From: Verrucomicrobiota bacterium
GTDB taxonomy: Bacteria > Verrucomicrobiota > Verrucomicrobiia > Limisphaerales > J093
Assembly (NCBI GenBank): GCA_022710935.1
Contig: JAKLFY010000017.1
Location: 1 to 64,000 of the forward strand
Reading direction: 5' to 3'
DNA length: 64,000 nucleotides
How positions within the stretch are numbered: the stretch's first letter is position 1; every line of letters begins with the position of its first letter. The notes beneath the pieces were generated by a model. It did not search any database. It worked only from the letters and a program-made list of their open reading frames with translations, and was not told where the DNA came from. Of this stretch, positions 31,988 to 41,160 are shown piece after piece. The translations under genes were made by a program, and so were the position numbers.

Positions 31988-34609
31988 ATGCAAGCCCAGC
32001 CAAAAACCATTCGGGATATCCTCCACACCGGGGATCAATACATCATCCCCCTGTTCCAGCGCTTCTATTCCTGGGAAAAGTCCCACTGGGAACGCCTGCG
32101 GATGGACATCTGGGCACTGATGGAAGACGGCGCGAAGCCGATTCACTTCCTCGGGCCGCTCGTCTGCACCCTGCCGCCGCGCTTGCCCGGTAACATATCC
32201 GCCTTCCAACTGATTGACGGCCAGCAGCGCGTGACCACGCTCACGATTCTCCTGGCGGCCATCCGTGATGTCGCCAGGTCGCGTAACCTCAACGACTTTG
32301 CCGACGAAGTCACCGAGGATTATCTCTTGTTCAAAAGGAAACAGGGCAGCGACCGCTATAAGGTCCTTCCCCGCCTCGGCGACCGCGAAGTCCTCACGGC
32401 GTTGGTTGAAGGCAACGATATGTCAGGCTTCGCGGACAGCCGTGTTTTTGAAGCGTGGAAGTACTTCCACCGGCACGTCCAGCATCTGTCGCGTAAGGAC
32501 ACCCATGAACAACTCGCCAGATTGCTGGACGTCATCACCACCCGCCTGAATTTGGTTGCCGTTCTGATTGATGCCGAGAATCCCTACGAGATTTTTGAGA
32601 GTCTCAACTCCACCGGCCTGCCGCTCAAGGAATCTGACCTCATCCGCAACTTCGTCTTCATGGCCATCCCGTTGGCCAAGCAGCAGGAGTTCAATGAGCA
32701 ACACTGGAAGACGTTTGAGGAGATGTTCGATGCCACGGAAATGGACGAAGCCGTCGAGATGACGCCTTTTTACCGGGACTACCTGATGCGGAAAGGCAGA
32801 TATTCCAAGGAAGACGCCACCTTCGTGGATTTCAAAGCTGCCCATGAGCAGGCCATCCAGAATCCCGATGCCCTCGTTGTTGAACTCAAGCGTTACGCCC
32901 GCCTTGATCTCATGTTGCGCCGGCCCCGTTCTGTGCGGGACGACGCGCTGCGCGCCATCTTGCGCCAGGTCGAAGGCATGGAGATCACAACGGCTTACCC
33001 GCTGATCCTCAATCTCCTCGACCGGTTCGACCGCGGCCAGTTGACCAAGGAGGATTTGTGTGGTTGCCTGCATGATCTCGTCAGCTTTGTCCTTCGGCGC
33101 TCCATCTGTGGCGAGACCACTCGCACCTACGGCAAGTGGTTCGTCGAGGCCATCACTTTGATTCGGAACAACCCGCGGGTCGACCTCCAAGCCTATTGGT
33201 TGGGCCGCAGGTGGCCAGATGACGCCGCCGTCCGCGGGCGTCTCCCCAGTTTTGAGCTGTATCGCCGTGAAAGCACCAAGACCCGCGTCATTCTCGAAGC
33301 GTTGGAGGAGAGTTTCGGCCATCGCGAGCGTGTCGACCTGTCCACCCTGACTATTGAGCATGTCGTGCCCCAAACCATTTCCAACAACAAGCACGGCAAG
33401 GCGTGGAAGGAGATGCTTGGCGACGAGTGGGAAATGATCCACGACACCCTGCTCCACACCCTGGGTAACCTCACTCTCACCGGCTACAACACCGAGTTGA
33501 GCAATTCCGCCTTCGACGTCAAACGCGTCGAACTCGGCAAAAGCCATCTTGACCTGAACAGCTACTTCCCGGCCTTGCCAAAATGGGATGCCGAGGCCAT
33601 CCGCGTGCGGTCGGTTGTTTTGGCGGAACGCCTAGTCAACCTCTGGCCACGCCCCGCAACAGATGTCGTCTATGCCGCTTCCGCCGAGGCCATGCCCCAA
33701 CCGGAGGGTCTGACAAATGCCGCCAAGCAACGCCTCGAATACTGGCGTCACATGGACGTCCGACTGGAGGAACGGGGCGTGCGCCCCGGCCTCATCGTTG
33801 CCGCTCCCGATTCCTCCATCACCGCCGCCATCGGGGATTCCGGCGCTGCTGAACTTGAGTTTGGTTTCAACCAGCAGCGCGGTCGCATATTCCTTTCCCT
33901 CAACCTCTCTGATGAAATCGGCGCATACATCGCCGGCCACCTCGCCGAGGCCAAAAGTGTCGTCGAGCAGGAATTGGGCTACGCGCTCGAATGGGAAATC
34001 CGCAACCAGGGCGGTGAGATCTCCATCTCTGACGAAGGCATTCAAATCCGCGATGAAAATGACTGGCCGGTCCAACACGATTGGTTTGGCGACCGCCTGG
34101 AGGACTTCCAGCGCGTGCTCCAACGCCGCGTCGTGGCGCTGGAACAGGAGGCCCTGAATGTGCCCGAACTCCGCCAGGCTTGCGAACAGCGCGCGTTGCT
34201 TGTCCGGTACTGGCGAGCCTGTTCGGCGGCATTGGCCGGGTCAAACCTCTCGTTCCCCGAGAGTGCCCCGGACGCGGGCCGCACCCTCTGCCGGTTCAAG
34301 CCGCTAGACGATGGCATCCATTTGGGTGCCCAGTATTACCCCACCACTTCAACGCTCTGTGTGTATTTTGCAGTTGGAAGTTCTGCCGGGCGCAACTACC
34401 GGCGTCTCTACAAGGAACTCGTGGAAAGCCACATCCCGGAGCTGGAGAATCAGGTCGGCGAGACGCTGCATTGGGAAGACCCCTATTTCTGGGTCGCCAT
34501 ACCCGCGAACATCGCCAACGCGGACGACTGGCCGCGCCAGCATCAATGGGTCAGGACAGTGGCGGAAAGGTTTGTCGCGACATTCAAACCCAGGCTCGGG
34601 ATCGAGTAA
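31988..34609 (+). CDS. DUF262/DUF1524 GmrSD-like protein with two DUF4268-like repeats
   Basis: 873 residues. The N-terminal DUF262 domain carries the ParB-like NTPase signature IDGQQRVTTL at 76-85. The DUF1524 HNH nuclease segment reads TIEHVVPQT near 455 and LGNLTLTGYN near 492. The C-terminal 300 residues contain two copies of a DUF4268-like domain, each with a YWR start, a UWxI-type strand and a DDW/NDWPxQHxW end (about 575-720 and 740-870). GmrSD enzymes are type IV restriction systems that cut modified DNA and also occur as single polypeptides. It is the last gene of the rightward string, 111 bp after the peptidase gene. The start at 31988 is chosen at MQAQPKTIRDIL. Confidence 0.82.
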   Translation: MQAQPKTIRDILHTGDQYIIPLFQRFYSWEKSHWERLRMDIWALMEDGAKPIHFLGPLVCTLPPRLPGNISAFQLIDGQQRVTTLTILLAAIRDVARSRNLNDFADEVTEDYLLFKRKQGSDRYKVLPRLGDREVLTALVEGNDMSGFADSRVFEAWKYFHRHVQHLSRKDTHEQLARLLDVITTRLNLVAVLIDAENPYEIFESLNSTGLPLKESDLIRNFVFMAIPLAKQQEFNEQHWKTFEEMFDATEMDEAVEMTPFYRDYLMRKGRYSKEDATFVDFKAAHEQAIQNPDALVVELKRYARLDLMLRRPRSVRDDALRAILRQVEGMEITTAYPLILNLLDRFDRGQLTKEDLCGCLHDLVSFVLRRSICGETTRTYGKWFVEAITLIRNNPRVDLQAYWLGRRWPDDAAVRGRLPSFELYRRESTKTRVILEALEESFGHRERVDLSTLTIEHVVPQTISNNKHGKAWKEMLGDEWEMIHDTLLHTLGNLTLTGYNTELSNSAFDVKRVELGKSHLDLNSYFPALPKWDAEAIRVRSVVLAERLVNLWPRPATDVVYAASAEAMPQPEGLTNAAKQRLEYWRHMDVRLEERGVRPGLIVAAPDSSITAAIGDSGAAELEFGFNQQRGRIFLSLNLSDEIGAYIAGHLAEAKSVVEQELGYALEWEIRNQGGEISISDEGIQIRDENDWPVQHDWFGDRLEDFQRVLQRRVVALEQEALNVPELRQACEQRALLVRYWRACSAALAGSNLSFPESAPDAGRTLCRFKPLDDGIHLGAQYYPTTSTLCVYFAVGSSAGRNYRRLYKELVESHIPELENQVGETLHWEDPYFWVAIPANIANADDWPRQHQWVRTVAERFVATFKPRLGIE

Positions 34610-34644
34610 TGCGCGTCAGTGAAAGGAGCACACCGCGAACGCCT

Positions 34645-35166
34645 TCAGGTCGGCATCTTTAGGCCAAGCGTCTCGAAATGAAGTAGCGCCTCGGCGTTGC
34701 CTTTGGCGTCGTCCACTGGATTGTGGGTGTGGCGGGTGCGCCGGAACTGCTTCGACTCCGTCGCTTTGCTCATGTCCCGCATCAGTCCGCAGTACAGATC
34801 CCCGATTCGCCGTCCTGAGAAACCGAACGGGTTACCGCCCGTGAACCGGTGGAAGTAGTAATTGATGAACTGCCAATCGAAGGCGAGGTTGTCCGAGATG
34901 AAGACTGCCCACCCCTTCCCCACGGCGGCAAGCCAGCGGCCAAACTCATCCATCACTTTGGTGGGGTCGTTGAATTCAAGGTGTTCCGCCCGTGTGAAGC
35001 CGCTCACCCGCAACGCTTCGTCCAGATAGCGCTCGCTGATGGGCCGGACCTGACCATAGAACGTCTTCTGCAGCGACGGTTCCACCAACACCGCCCCGAA
35101 GCAGACCATGGAATACTCCCCGGGAATGGGACCATCCGCCTCCACATCGACGACCACCAAATTCAT
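34645..35166 (-). CDS. DEDDh 3'-5' exonuclease (DnaQ-like)
   Basis: 173 residues, a single exonuclease domain. ExoI motif DVEADG has the Asp/Glu pair at residues 7 and 9. The exoII Asp is in SDNLAFDWQFIN near 95, and the exoIII His/Asp in HNPVDDAKGNAEAL near 150. It is convergent with the GmrSD-like gene and 76 bp from the DNA polymerase IV gene on the same strand. It would remove nucleotides from DNA or RNA 3' ends. Pairing with an error-prone polymerase suggests a repair role; membership in the defence system is uncertain. Confidence 0.82.
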   Translation of the reverse strand: MNLVVVDVEADGPIPGEYSMVCFGAVLVEPSLQKTFYGQVRPISERYLDEALRVSGFTRAEHLEFNDPTKVMDEFGRWLAAVGKGWAVFISDNLAFDWQFINYYFHRFTGGNPFGFSGRRIGDLYCGLMRDMSKATESKQFRRTRHTHNPVDDAKGNAEALLHFETLGLKMPT

Positions 35167-35241
35167 GCACGCAAGGTAGCGCCGGGTGGCGTCGGCTGTC
35201 AGGTCTTCCCTTCAGCCACAGACGGCGCGGCGCCACGCCCG

Positions 35242-36315
35242 CTACAGCAAGGTCAACTGCTGTGCCGTCGGCTCGCGCAGGTTGCTCACCCCCAAGCCGA
35301 GCAGTCGCAGGGGACGAGAGACCAACCTCTTTCGCCCGAGCACGAAACATCCGAGCCGATAGATGTCCTTGGCTTCGGTGATCGGGTCCTCGACGCTGAG
35401 CTGGCGCGTCAAGGTGGTGAAGTCGCCATACCGCACCTTCACCTGGATCGTGTGCGCTGCCAGGTGACGCCGCTTCAGCTTGGCCGCGATCTCCGCGGCT
35501 TGCTCCCGCAGACACGCCCGCAGGACGCCCCGGTCCTCAGTGTCGTGCAGGAACGTTTCCTCACCGCTGATGCTTTTGACCTCGTCGCCCAACTCCAGCG
35601 GCCGGTCGTCTTCGCCCACTGCGAACTGCTTGAGCTTCGGCCCGAATGAGCCCACCAGCGCCCGCAGATCGCCGCCGTAATCCTGCAGGTCACCCACCGT
35701 CCGAATGCCAGCTCGCAGCAACACCTGCTCGGTGACCCGGCCCACGCCGTACAACACGCGCGCCGGCAGCGGACGGAGAAACTGGACCTTGTCCCGCTCG
35801 GAAACCACGGTCAGCCCGTCCGGCTTCTCGAAGTCGCTGGCGATCTTGGCCAGCAGCTTGTTCGAGGCGATGCCGATGGTCGCCGTCAAACCGCGTTCAG
35901 ACCGGATGCGCTCTTTCAACTGGCGGGCGATCGGCACGCATTGGAGCAAAGAGGCGTCGGCATCCTCCGCCTGGCAGCGGGCGGACAAGTCCAGATACGC
36001 CTCGTCGATGGACATCGGCTCGATCACCGCGCCGGTTTCGCCCATGATTCGGAGAATGAGCCTGGATTCCTCCTTGTACCGATCCATACGCGGGCGGACG
36101 AAGATGCCCTTGGGGCAGAGGCGACCGGCGGTGGCGCTGGGTATGGCGGAGCGGACGCCGAACTTGCGCGCTTCGTAGCTGGCGGCGCAGACGACGCCAC
36201 GCTGGGTGGGCGGGGCGCCGACGATGACCGGCTTGCCGCGCAACGCCGGATTGTCGCGCTGCTCCACCGAGGCGAAGAACGCGTCCATATCAAGATGGGC
36301 AATGACCCGATACAT
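35242..36315 (-). CDS. dinB: DNA polymerase IV, Y-family
   Basis: 357 residues, normal length for DinB. The motifs are LDMDAFFASVEQ at 8-19, SIDEAYLD near 105, and the helix-hairpin-helix region LPARVLYGVGRVTEQVLLRAGIRTVGDL. The C-terminal little-finger domain is present. It performs translesion synthesis. The ATG at 36315 (MYRVIAHLDMD) is chosen; a frame extending to 36438 covers what looks like promoter DNA shared with a divergent short ORF. Mobile elements often carry Y-family polymerases that become SOS-induced; no LexA box was recognised here. Confidence 0.93.
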   Translation of the reverse strand: MYRVIAHLDMDAFFASVEQRDNPALRGKPVIVGAPPTQRGVVCAASYEARKFGVRSAIPSATAGRLCPKGIFVRPRMDRYKEESRLILRIMGETGAVIEPMSIDEAYLDLSARCQAEDADASLLQCVPIARQLKERIRSERGLTATIGIASNKLLAKIASDFEKPDGLTVVSERDKVQFLRPLPARVLYGVGRVTEQVLLRAGIRTVGDLQDYGGDLRALVGSFGPKLKQFAVGEDDRPLELGDEVKSISGEETFLHDTEDRGVLRACLREQAAEIAAKLKRRHLAAHTIQVKVRYGDFTTLTRQLSVEDPITEAKDIYRLGCFVLGRKRLVSRPLRLLGLGVSNLREPTAQQLTLL

Positions 36316-36417
36316 CGTAAGAGCAGAATGCCATTCCCCAGGGCATTCACCAAGGCTCCGACTTTCGTTGTCGGGCTTTCGTTGCTGCCAAGTCTCGGAG
36401 ACAATTGTCGCCGAACG

Positions 36418-36502
36418 GATGAAGCGCCGAACCCTCAAACTGGAGAGAGACCTGGCGGAAGACCTTCGCCAAAAGGGCTACACCGTCACAGGTGGGCATT
36501 GA
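36418..36502 (+). CDS. Very short ORF divergent from dinB
   Basis: 27 codons, MKRRTLKLERDLAEDLRQKG onward. It could be a truncated gene or a small basic peptide. It overlaps the 3' end of the leftward gene at 36486. There is no other support. Confidence 0.25.
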
Positions 36503-37217
36503 CCCCTCCAACCTCGCCTCTGTCTCTTACCGGGCCTCCAGCCCTTCGGACCGGACCCGCCGATGCCACCTGTGCTTCACACCCTCGCTTTCGATCGAAC
36601 GGCTGCGATGGCCGTCGACGAAGACCGACGGCACTTATCGGCACAAGTTCCAGGCCGGCCAGTTTGCGTCGTTGGTTCACGAGGCGCAAAAGGCGCCAGA
36701 GTTGGCGCCGTACTGGCGCCCAGGGCTCGAAGGGCAACCCACGAAACTCGGCGCTGATCGCTTCCGCCGCCCGATGCAGAGCCAGGCCCTCAAACCGGGC
36801 CTCAAGTTTAGCATAGAGGCCGGCATCAATGCGCACCGAGGGGTGCCAGGTGGTACTTCGCCAGCCAGGCCGGTAGCCGATGGAGTACCGGTGGAAGTGA
36901 ATCGGCGCTTCGCGGATGTCTTTCACGGCTGCTCCCTCCGCCTCGAAGAACCGATGCCGGCCCTGTGTGGCGATGATGACGAAGAACCGGTCGAACCGTA
37001 GGTATTGCACATTGGCGCAGCCTTGCTTCTTCCGGCGCGCGCGCGTCCAGCGCGAGATGTCGATGTCGTAGCGGCGGATGATTTTCTCGTCGATTCGTTC
37101 GGGGACCTTGTGCGGCGGAATCCAGCCCGTCACGTAGAAGTAATAGCCGTGCCCCACGTAGGCGACGGCCAGTTGCCGCACGAACCCCTCGATGCTTCCG
37201 GCCACGCAGCGGTACAT
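36486..37217 (-). CDS. Element protein of unknown function
   Basis: 243 residues. The start at 37217 (MYRCVAGSIEGFVRQLAVAY) follows a GGAGGTGAG ribosome site. The N-terminal 120 residues look well structured: HGYYFYVTGWIPPHK, a basic RWTRARRKKQ patch, and RFDRFFVIIATQGRHRFFE. The C-terminal 100 residues are Arg-rich (KLEARFEG...VRRQLWRLLRLVNQRRKLAG). I do not recognise the family; the basic patches suggest nucleic acid binding. It lies between dinB and the hairpin-rich region, and the first dispersed 18-bp palindrome is 83 bp upstream of its start, where it could control transcription. The last 40 residues may be spurious read-through into the island junction. Confidence 0.55.
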   Translation of the reverse strand: MYRCVAGSIEGFVRQLAVAYVGHGYYFYVTGWIPPHKVPERIDEKIIRRYDIDISRWTRARRKKQGCANVQYLRFDRFFVIIATQGRHRFFEAEGAAVKDIREAPIHFHRYSIGYRPGWRSTTWHPSVRIDAGLYAKLEARFEGLALHRAAEAISAEFRGLPFEPWAPVRRQLWRLLRLVNQRRKLAGLELVPISAVGLRRRPSQPFDRKRGCEAQVASAGPVRRAGGPVRDRGEVGGVNAHL

Positions 37218-37299
37218 GTCTCGCTCACCTCCAATGAGTCGGGTGGCCGGCGTATGCGCCGCCCACCACGTTACATTCGCCCGAGCCGACCGCCCACGC

Positions 37300-37317
37300 T
37301 GTTCACACGTCTGAACA
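37300..37317. promoter_or_regulatory. 18-bp palindrome, copy 1 (candidate operator/centromere)
   Basis: TGTTCACACGTCTGAACA, one mismatch from the perfect palindrome found at 49231-49248. It lies upstream of the leftward gene starting at 37217 and left of the rep/par block. Confidence 0.7.
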
Positions 37318-37410
37318 ACGTGGGCGCGACCGTCTCGCGCACGGTCAGGAAGATGGAGACTGTTTACGGCACAATCTCCGAAGCACAAATCCTTCGCGAC
37401 CGGTGCCCCG

Positions 37411-38594
37411 GCTTTCTCCGTCCGGAGAAAGCGGTCCCTTCGGTCGCTGAAACCTCTCGTTGCCGAGCGCGCGCAGCGCGCGCTGTATTCCCAAGTAGTT
37501 GTTGCGCTATTACATGGTTGTTGCGCTCCCTACCTTAACCCTTGCTGCTTCAGGGATCGGACCCGAAGCAGTCAACCTCCTGTGCCAAAAGACAAGCCAC
37601 CTCCCGATGGTCTCTCCTTTAGCCGCTCTATCTTTCGCTTCTCTGAGCGAATCCACCCGGTGTTGGACGCCGGGTGAATTCATCGTCGAGACGAGTAGTA
37701 TCCGTCACCTCTTTCGGTCGCCGTTGATTGGCCCGGCACCACCCGTAGCCACGGCAACACGACGGCCACTGCCTTGCAGTCGTCGTGCGGGATCACTCCG
37801 CTCCTACTTGAGGCCCGCTCCCAGAGTTCAGCTTTTCAATCACCTGGCAGATTCCCAGGCACCGGCCACCACGCCGGCCGCTGAACTCCTTCCCCGGTTA
37901 GCGCTGCTCTTCTCTTGATCAGTCACGTCGGTAGGGCACACGTGTGTGCCCGGCCGGCCGCCGGTATGTGGAAAGCTCCCGCTTTCCCATAGTTTCCATC
38001 CCGCGGTTGCGGGATGATTTCGGGGGGCAGAACACAGAAGCTCCCCCCTACCCAGGTCCGGCGACGGCATTCCCAGTTCGGCACCGTCTCTGACCAAGCT
38101 GACCAGCAAGGGCTTGATGCCCCTTTCATCGTTGAGCTCTTCACCGGCCGCGTTTTGCGCGGCACACCGGGCGGTCTCTTGACTCCGCCCGACTCCGAGT
38201 GTCGCCACCCGGAGGCTCCCGACGCTGGCGAATGTTCCACGAACCTCACGAGCTTTTCACCCGATTGGCCATCATGGCTTTGGTCCTTGAGTCCCACCGG
38301 GGGATTAGTGCGAACGCCGTAGCGTCGCACGCACCCACTTTGAGCAGCACGGCTTGAAGTCGGTTTGGACCCGGCTTCGAGCATGTCCCGGTCGCCCTTG
38401 CTCCTGCGCATTTACAGTCCCATGGGATAGAACCTGGAGATTACTCTTGAGAGAACCGCATGCCGACTCTTGCGAGCCAGATGATCGTTCAATCCGCGAA
38501 GGATTACTTCCAGGAGCCTCCCTCGCACTGGACGAGCCACTCTCGTGGCATCCAGCGCTACGGATCGCGCACGTGACAGGTGGTGATCCTGTCC
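37411..38594. ncRNA. Hairpin-dense non-coding region (candidate structured RNA or origin)
   Basis: No convincing gene. Strong stems follow one another: 37411-37432 (GCTTTCTCC arms), 37466-37484, 37545-37571, 37634-37651, 37654-37676 (CACCCGG arms with GT/AC extension), 37758-37787 (CACGACG and ACTGC double stem), 37934-37951, 37970-37987, 37998-38015 (ATCCCGC-GGTT-GCGGGAT), 38022-38048 (six G/C pairs), 38147-38163, 38169-38190, 38308-38330 and 38576-38594. Such density of perfect stems is not expected from decayed coding DNA. Which strand is transcribed, if any, cannot be decided. It could also serve as a replication origin or transfer region next to rep. No match to a known RNA class was recognised. 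Confidence 0.4.
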
Positions 38595-39035
38595 CCTTAG
38601 CCCGCGCTGGTGAGACGCAGGTTTGCCGGGTGTCCGCGACTCGTCTCGACGACGCAAAGATGTGCGTTTGCGTCAACCGCTCGCGCTCAAAAAGAGAGCG
38701 CGATTCGATCGCCCTTTAGCACAGACGATCTGCTGCCGCCAAATGGAAAGTGATGGGCAAATGCGGGGCGCGGATTGAAGCGCCGCAGTACAACCGCCAG
38801 GATCGCGAACCGATCTCGTTCAGCCCAGCGCGACCTCGGGGGACCGGCTGTCCAGCGACCAACTGCTGCAACATTCCCGGCTGCTCGCGCAAGTATCCTG
38901 TAGAATGTGCCCTCGGCTTGACCAGGTCGCGCGTCGGCAGAGAAAACGTCTGCGGCGTGCGGATCACCTGTTGTCAGGTCGGGGCGAATCGTGTTACAGG
39001 CCATGCTGGTTAAATACCGTTACCACTGGAGGGTC
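38595..39035. other. Leader region of the RHH/rep genes
   Basis: No gene or strong motif recognised. A GGAGGG ribosome site closes it at 39027-39032, immediately before the ATG at 39036. Confidence 0.4.
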
Positions 39036-39239
39036 ATGGCACGCAACATGGACAAGAGAAGGAAGCTCACCCGATCCACCGGCGTCACGTTGGATCTGCC
39101 TGTGTTCGACTATTTGTGTGAACTGGCGCAGCGCGACGAACGCGATCGCAGTTATTGTATCAATCGGATCATCCGCGATCACGCCGAACGCGCCGGCACG
39201 CCGTTGCCGTCGCCGTATCCGACCGAACGGTCGGCGTGA
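39036..39239 (+). CDS. Small ribbon-helix-helix-like protein
   Basis: 67 residues. The segment STGVTLDLPVFDYLCELAQRDERDRSYCINRIIRDH has the beta-strand then two-helix pattern of Arc/MetJ/CopG repressors. It precedes the Rep-like gene by 16 bp, the usual place of a copy-control repressor or accessory replication factor. Both genes use the same start context, GGAGGGTCATG, so similar translation rates are expected. It likely represses its own promoter and rep; this is inferred from position and fold. Confidence 0.7.
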   Translation: MARNMDKRRKLTRSTGVTLDLPVFDYLCELAQRDERDRSYCINRIIRDHAERAGTPLPSPYPTERSA

Positions 39240-39255
39240 GGGGTGCGGGAGGGTC

Positions 39256-41160
39256 ATGACCGAAGTATCGAAGACACATCCGCCCGCATTTCCCGGTTTT
39301 CCCGATTTTCAGGCCAATGTGACCTTTGTCCCGCTGCAGTTCTTCACCATCGTCCTTCCCCACTCCTCGCGCGGCTGTGTCCGGCTGGTGGGTTACATGC
39401 TCCGGCGCATCCTGGGCTGGGTCGACACCGACGGCAATCCAACCCGCGAAAAGCTGCAGTTCAGCTATCGGGATTTGATCCGGGACGCGGGTGTTTCACG
39501 TGAAAACGTGCCCGAGGCCCTCGACGAGGCCATCCACCGAGGCTTCGTGCGCTGCGTGCGCCCGCCGCGGGCCGCCCGGCGGGGCCAGGCGGCGCAGTGC
39601 GGCATCTACGAGTTGAACTGGGACGAACGGGGACCGTACACGAATGCACCCGAGTCGTTCGATGGCTTCTACTTCCCGGAGGCGGCGGTGATGACCTTTG
39701 ACGAGAGCGGAACTGCGGTCCAACGGCCCAAGGTGGCGCGCAAGAACATTCCCAACACCTTCTTCGACTACCTTTTGCCGCGCGAACGGCTGTCCGTCAT
39801 CCGGGTCGTGGGCGCGATGCTCTTCTACAGCATCCAATGGGGACCCGGCGGCGAACGCAAAGTCCCGGTTACACTCTCGATTTCCGAACTGGCCCGCTTG
39901 ACCCAACTCTCGCGTCAACATGTCCACACCGCCCTCACCAATGCCGAGGCTGCGGGCTACCTCACCTGCGTCGAGCCAGGCCGGTTCGATGCCAACGCGG
40001 GCATCGAAAGCCGCCCGGCCACCTACGCCGTGCGGTGGATCAGTGCGATGATGGTACCTCTAAACGGCGAGGACTTGGATGGTTCCACAGCTCCCCACTC
40101 GGAAATGGCGAATGGTGAGCAGTCCGAAAAGGTGAACGGCAGAGCGGTCAGAAAAGGTGAACGGGACCAGTCCGAAAAGGTGAACGGGGAGCGGTCAGAA
40201 AAGGTGAACGGTATAAGGATTAAAAAGGAACTTAAAACAGGTACAACAGCAGCAGCAATGTACCACCGTGAGGCGGCTGCGCCGGATGCTGCGGCTGTCG
40301 ATCCCGCCAGTGTGGAGTTGCTGGTGCAGACTGGGTTCGACGAACGGGGGGCCCGGTCTCTGACCGCCCAGTCTTCCCCGGAGATCATCCGCCAACAACT
40401 GGAATGGCTGCCGCTGCGCAGGGCGAGACACAGCCGGTTGGGACTCTTACGCCGGGCCATCGAACAGAACTGGCCCAAGCCGGAGCGGTTCGACGGGCCG
40501 GCGCCGGCGGCCGGGGAGGCGGCGGAGGTCTTTGCCCGGTACTACTACGCCGGTTATCACGGGAACGAAGGCGAGCCCGCCGCCGAACCGCAAGCCAAGG
40601 ACGTGCACGCCGCCGCCAGCGTAGTCGGTCGGCTGCTGGAAATTGACCGCAAGCCGTCTTTGGTACCCGAATGGGCTCGGGAATTCGGCCGGTTCGTCCG
40701 CGGTCGACAGCGGGGCGATGCTCGCGCCAAGCCCTACTTGGGACCAGCCGCGCTGCTCCATGCCGACGACTTCGTCCTCCGCGTCCGCATCCGAGCCCAA
40801 CGCGCACGGGTTGCACACCCGTTGCCGGTGCAGCCATCGCGGCAGGAGTCCTTTGCCGACGCTTACCACCAGTACCTCGCACAGACGGAGCAACGGTATC
40901 GCCAGGAACTGCCCGAACTGTATGCGGAATTCACCCAGCACCGGCAGCAGAGCCGCCACATCATTGAGTCCGGTCTCTGCCGCGAACTGCCCCGGATGCT
41001 GGAGTGGTTCGACGCCGACGCCACCCGCCTGAGCGCTTTCGCCAAGTATTTCCGCCGGCACCGGGAGCACCCGGTGCCCGGCTTTGAGCAATGGGATGCG
41101 CGGTATAACCGGCGGCCACCGCCGGACCCGCCGCCAGCATTGGAGCACGTCGCAGGATGA
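39256..41160 (+). CDS. Plasmid replication initiator-like protein
   Basis: 634 residues. The N-terminal 260 residues contain two winged-helix-like units: PLQFFTIVLPHSSRGCVRLVGYMLRRILGW with FSYRDLIRDAGVSRENVPEALDEAI, and LLPRERLSVIRVVGAMLF with ISELARLTQLSRQHVHTALTNAEAAGYL. These resemble Rep proteins and helix-turn-helix primosomal proteins. A low-complexity Ser/Glu/Lys/Asn stretch near 285-320 corresponds to the DNA direct repeats at 40101-40211. The C-terminal 300 residues are helical and unknown. The stop overlaps the parA start (ATGA). RHH, rep and parAB neighbours support a replication role; no catalytic motif proves it. Confidence 0.6.
   Translation: MTEVSKTHPPAFPGFPDFQANVTFVPLQFFTIVLPHSSRGCVRLVGYMLRRILGWVDTDGNPTREKLQFSYRDLIRDAGVSRENVPEALDEAIHRGFVRCVRPPRAARRGQAAQCGIYELNWDERGPYTNAPESFDGFYFPEAAVMTFDESGTAVQRPKVARKNIPNTFFDYLLPRERLSVIRVVGAMLFYSIQWGPGGERKVPVTLSISELARLTQLSRQHVHTALTNAEAAGYLTCVEPGRFDANAGIESRPATYAVRWISAMMVPLNGEDLDGSTAPHSEMANGEQSEKVNGRAVRKGERDQSEKVNGERSEKVNGIRIKKELKTGTTAAAMYHREAAAPDAAAVDPASVELLVQTGFDERGARSLTAQSSPEIIRQQLEWLPLRRARHSRLGLLRRAIEQNWPKPERFDGPAPAAGEAAEVFARYYYAGYHGNEGEPAAEPQAKDVHAAASVVGRLLEIDRKPSLVPEWAREFGRFVRGRQRGDARAKPYLGPAALLHADDFVLRVRIRAQRARVAHPLPVQPSRQESFADAYHQYLAQTEQRYRQELPELYAEFTQHRQQSRHIIESGLCRELPRMLEWFDADATRLSAFAKYFRRHREHPVPGFEQWDARYNRRPPPDPPPALEHVAG
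39492..39507. promoter_or_regulatory. parS-like palindrome inside rep
   Basis: TGTTTCACGTGAAAAC matches 14 of 16 positions of the canonical chromosomal parS (TGTTTCACGTGAAACA), including the complete inner palindrome TTTCACGTGAAA at 39494-39505. It lies 1.6 kb upstream of parA-parB within coding sequence. Confidence 0.45.
40101..40211. repeat. Iteron-like direct repeats inside rep
   Basis: GAAAAGGTGAACGG occurs at 40126-40139, 40151-40164, 40174-40187 and 40198-40211. A degenerate fifth copy, GGAAATGGCGAATGG, begins at 40101. The starts are 25, 25, 23 and 24 bp apart, about one helical pitch times two. Because the spacing is not a multiple of three, the second copy is read in a different frame; the conservation is therefore at DNA level. 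Confidence 0.7.

Noticed and set aside
38308-38330. GTGCG-type 5' end of a group II intron
   Set aside because: No domain V with its GAAA loop and no reverse transcriptase were found on either strand of the region.
37923-38411. Leftward 162-codon frame and overlapping frames in the hairpin region
   Set aside because: They run across many perfect hairpins, have no ribosome site and show no protein-like pattern.
40101-40211. CRISPR array
   Set aside because: The units are 14 bp with 9-11-bp gaps inside a coding gene, and there is no leader or cas gene.
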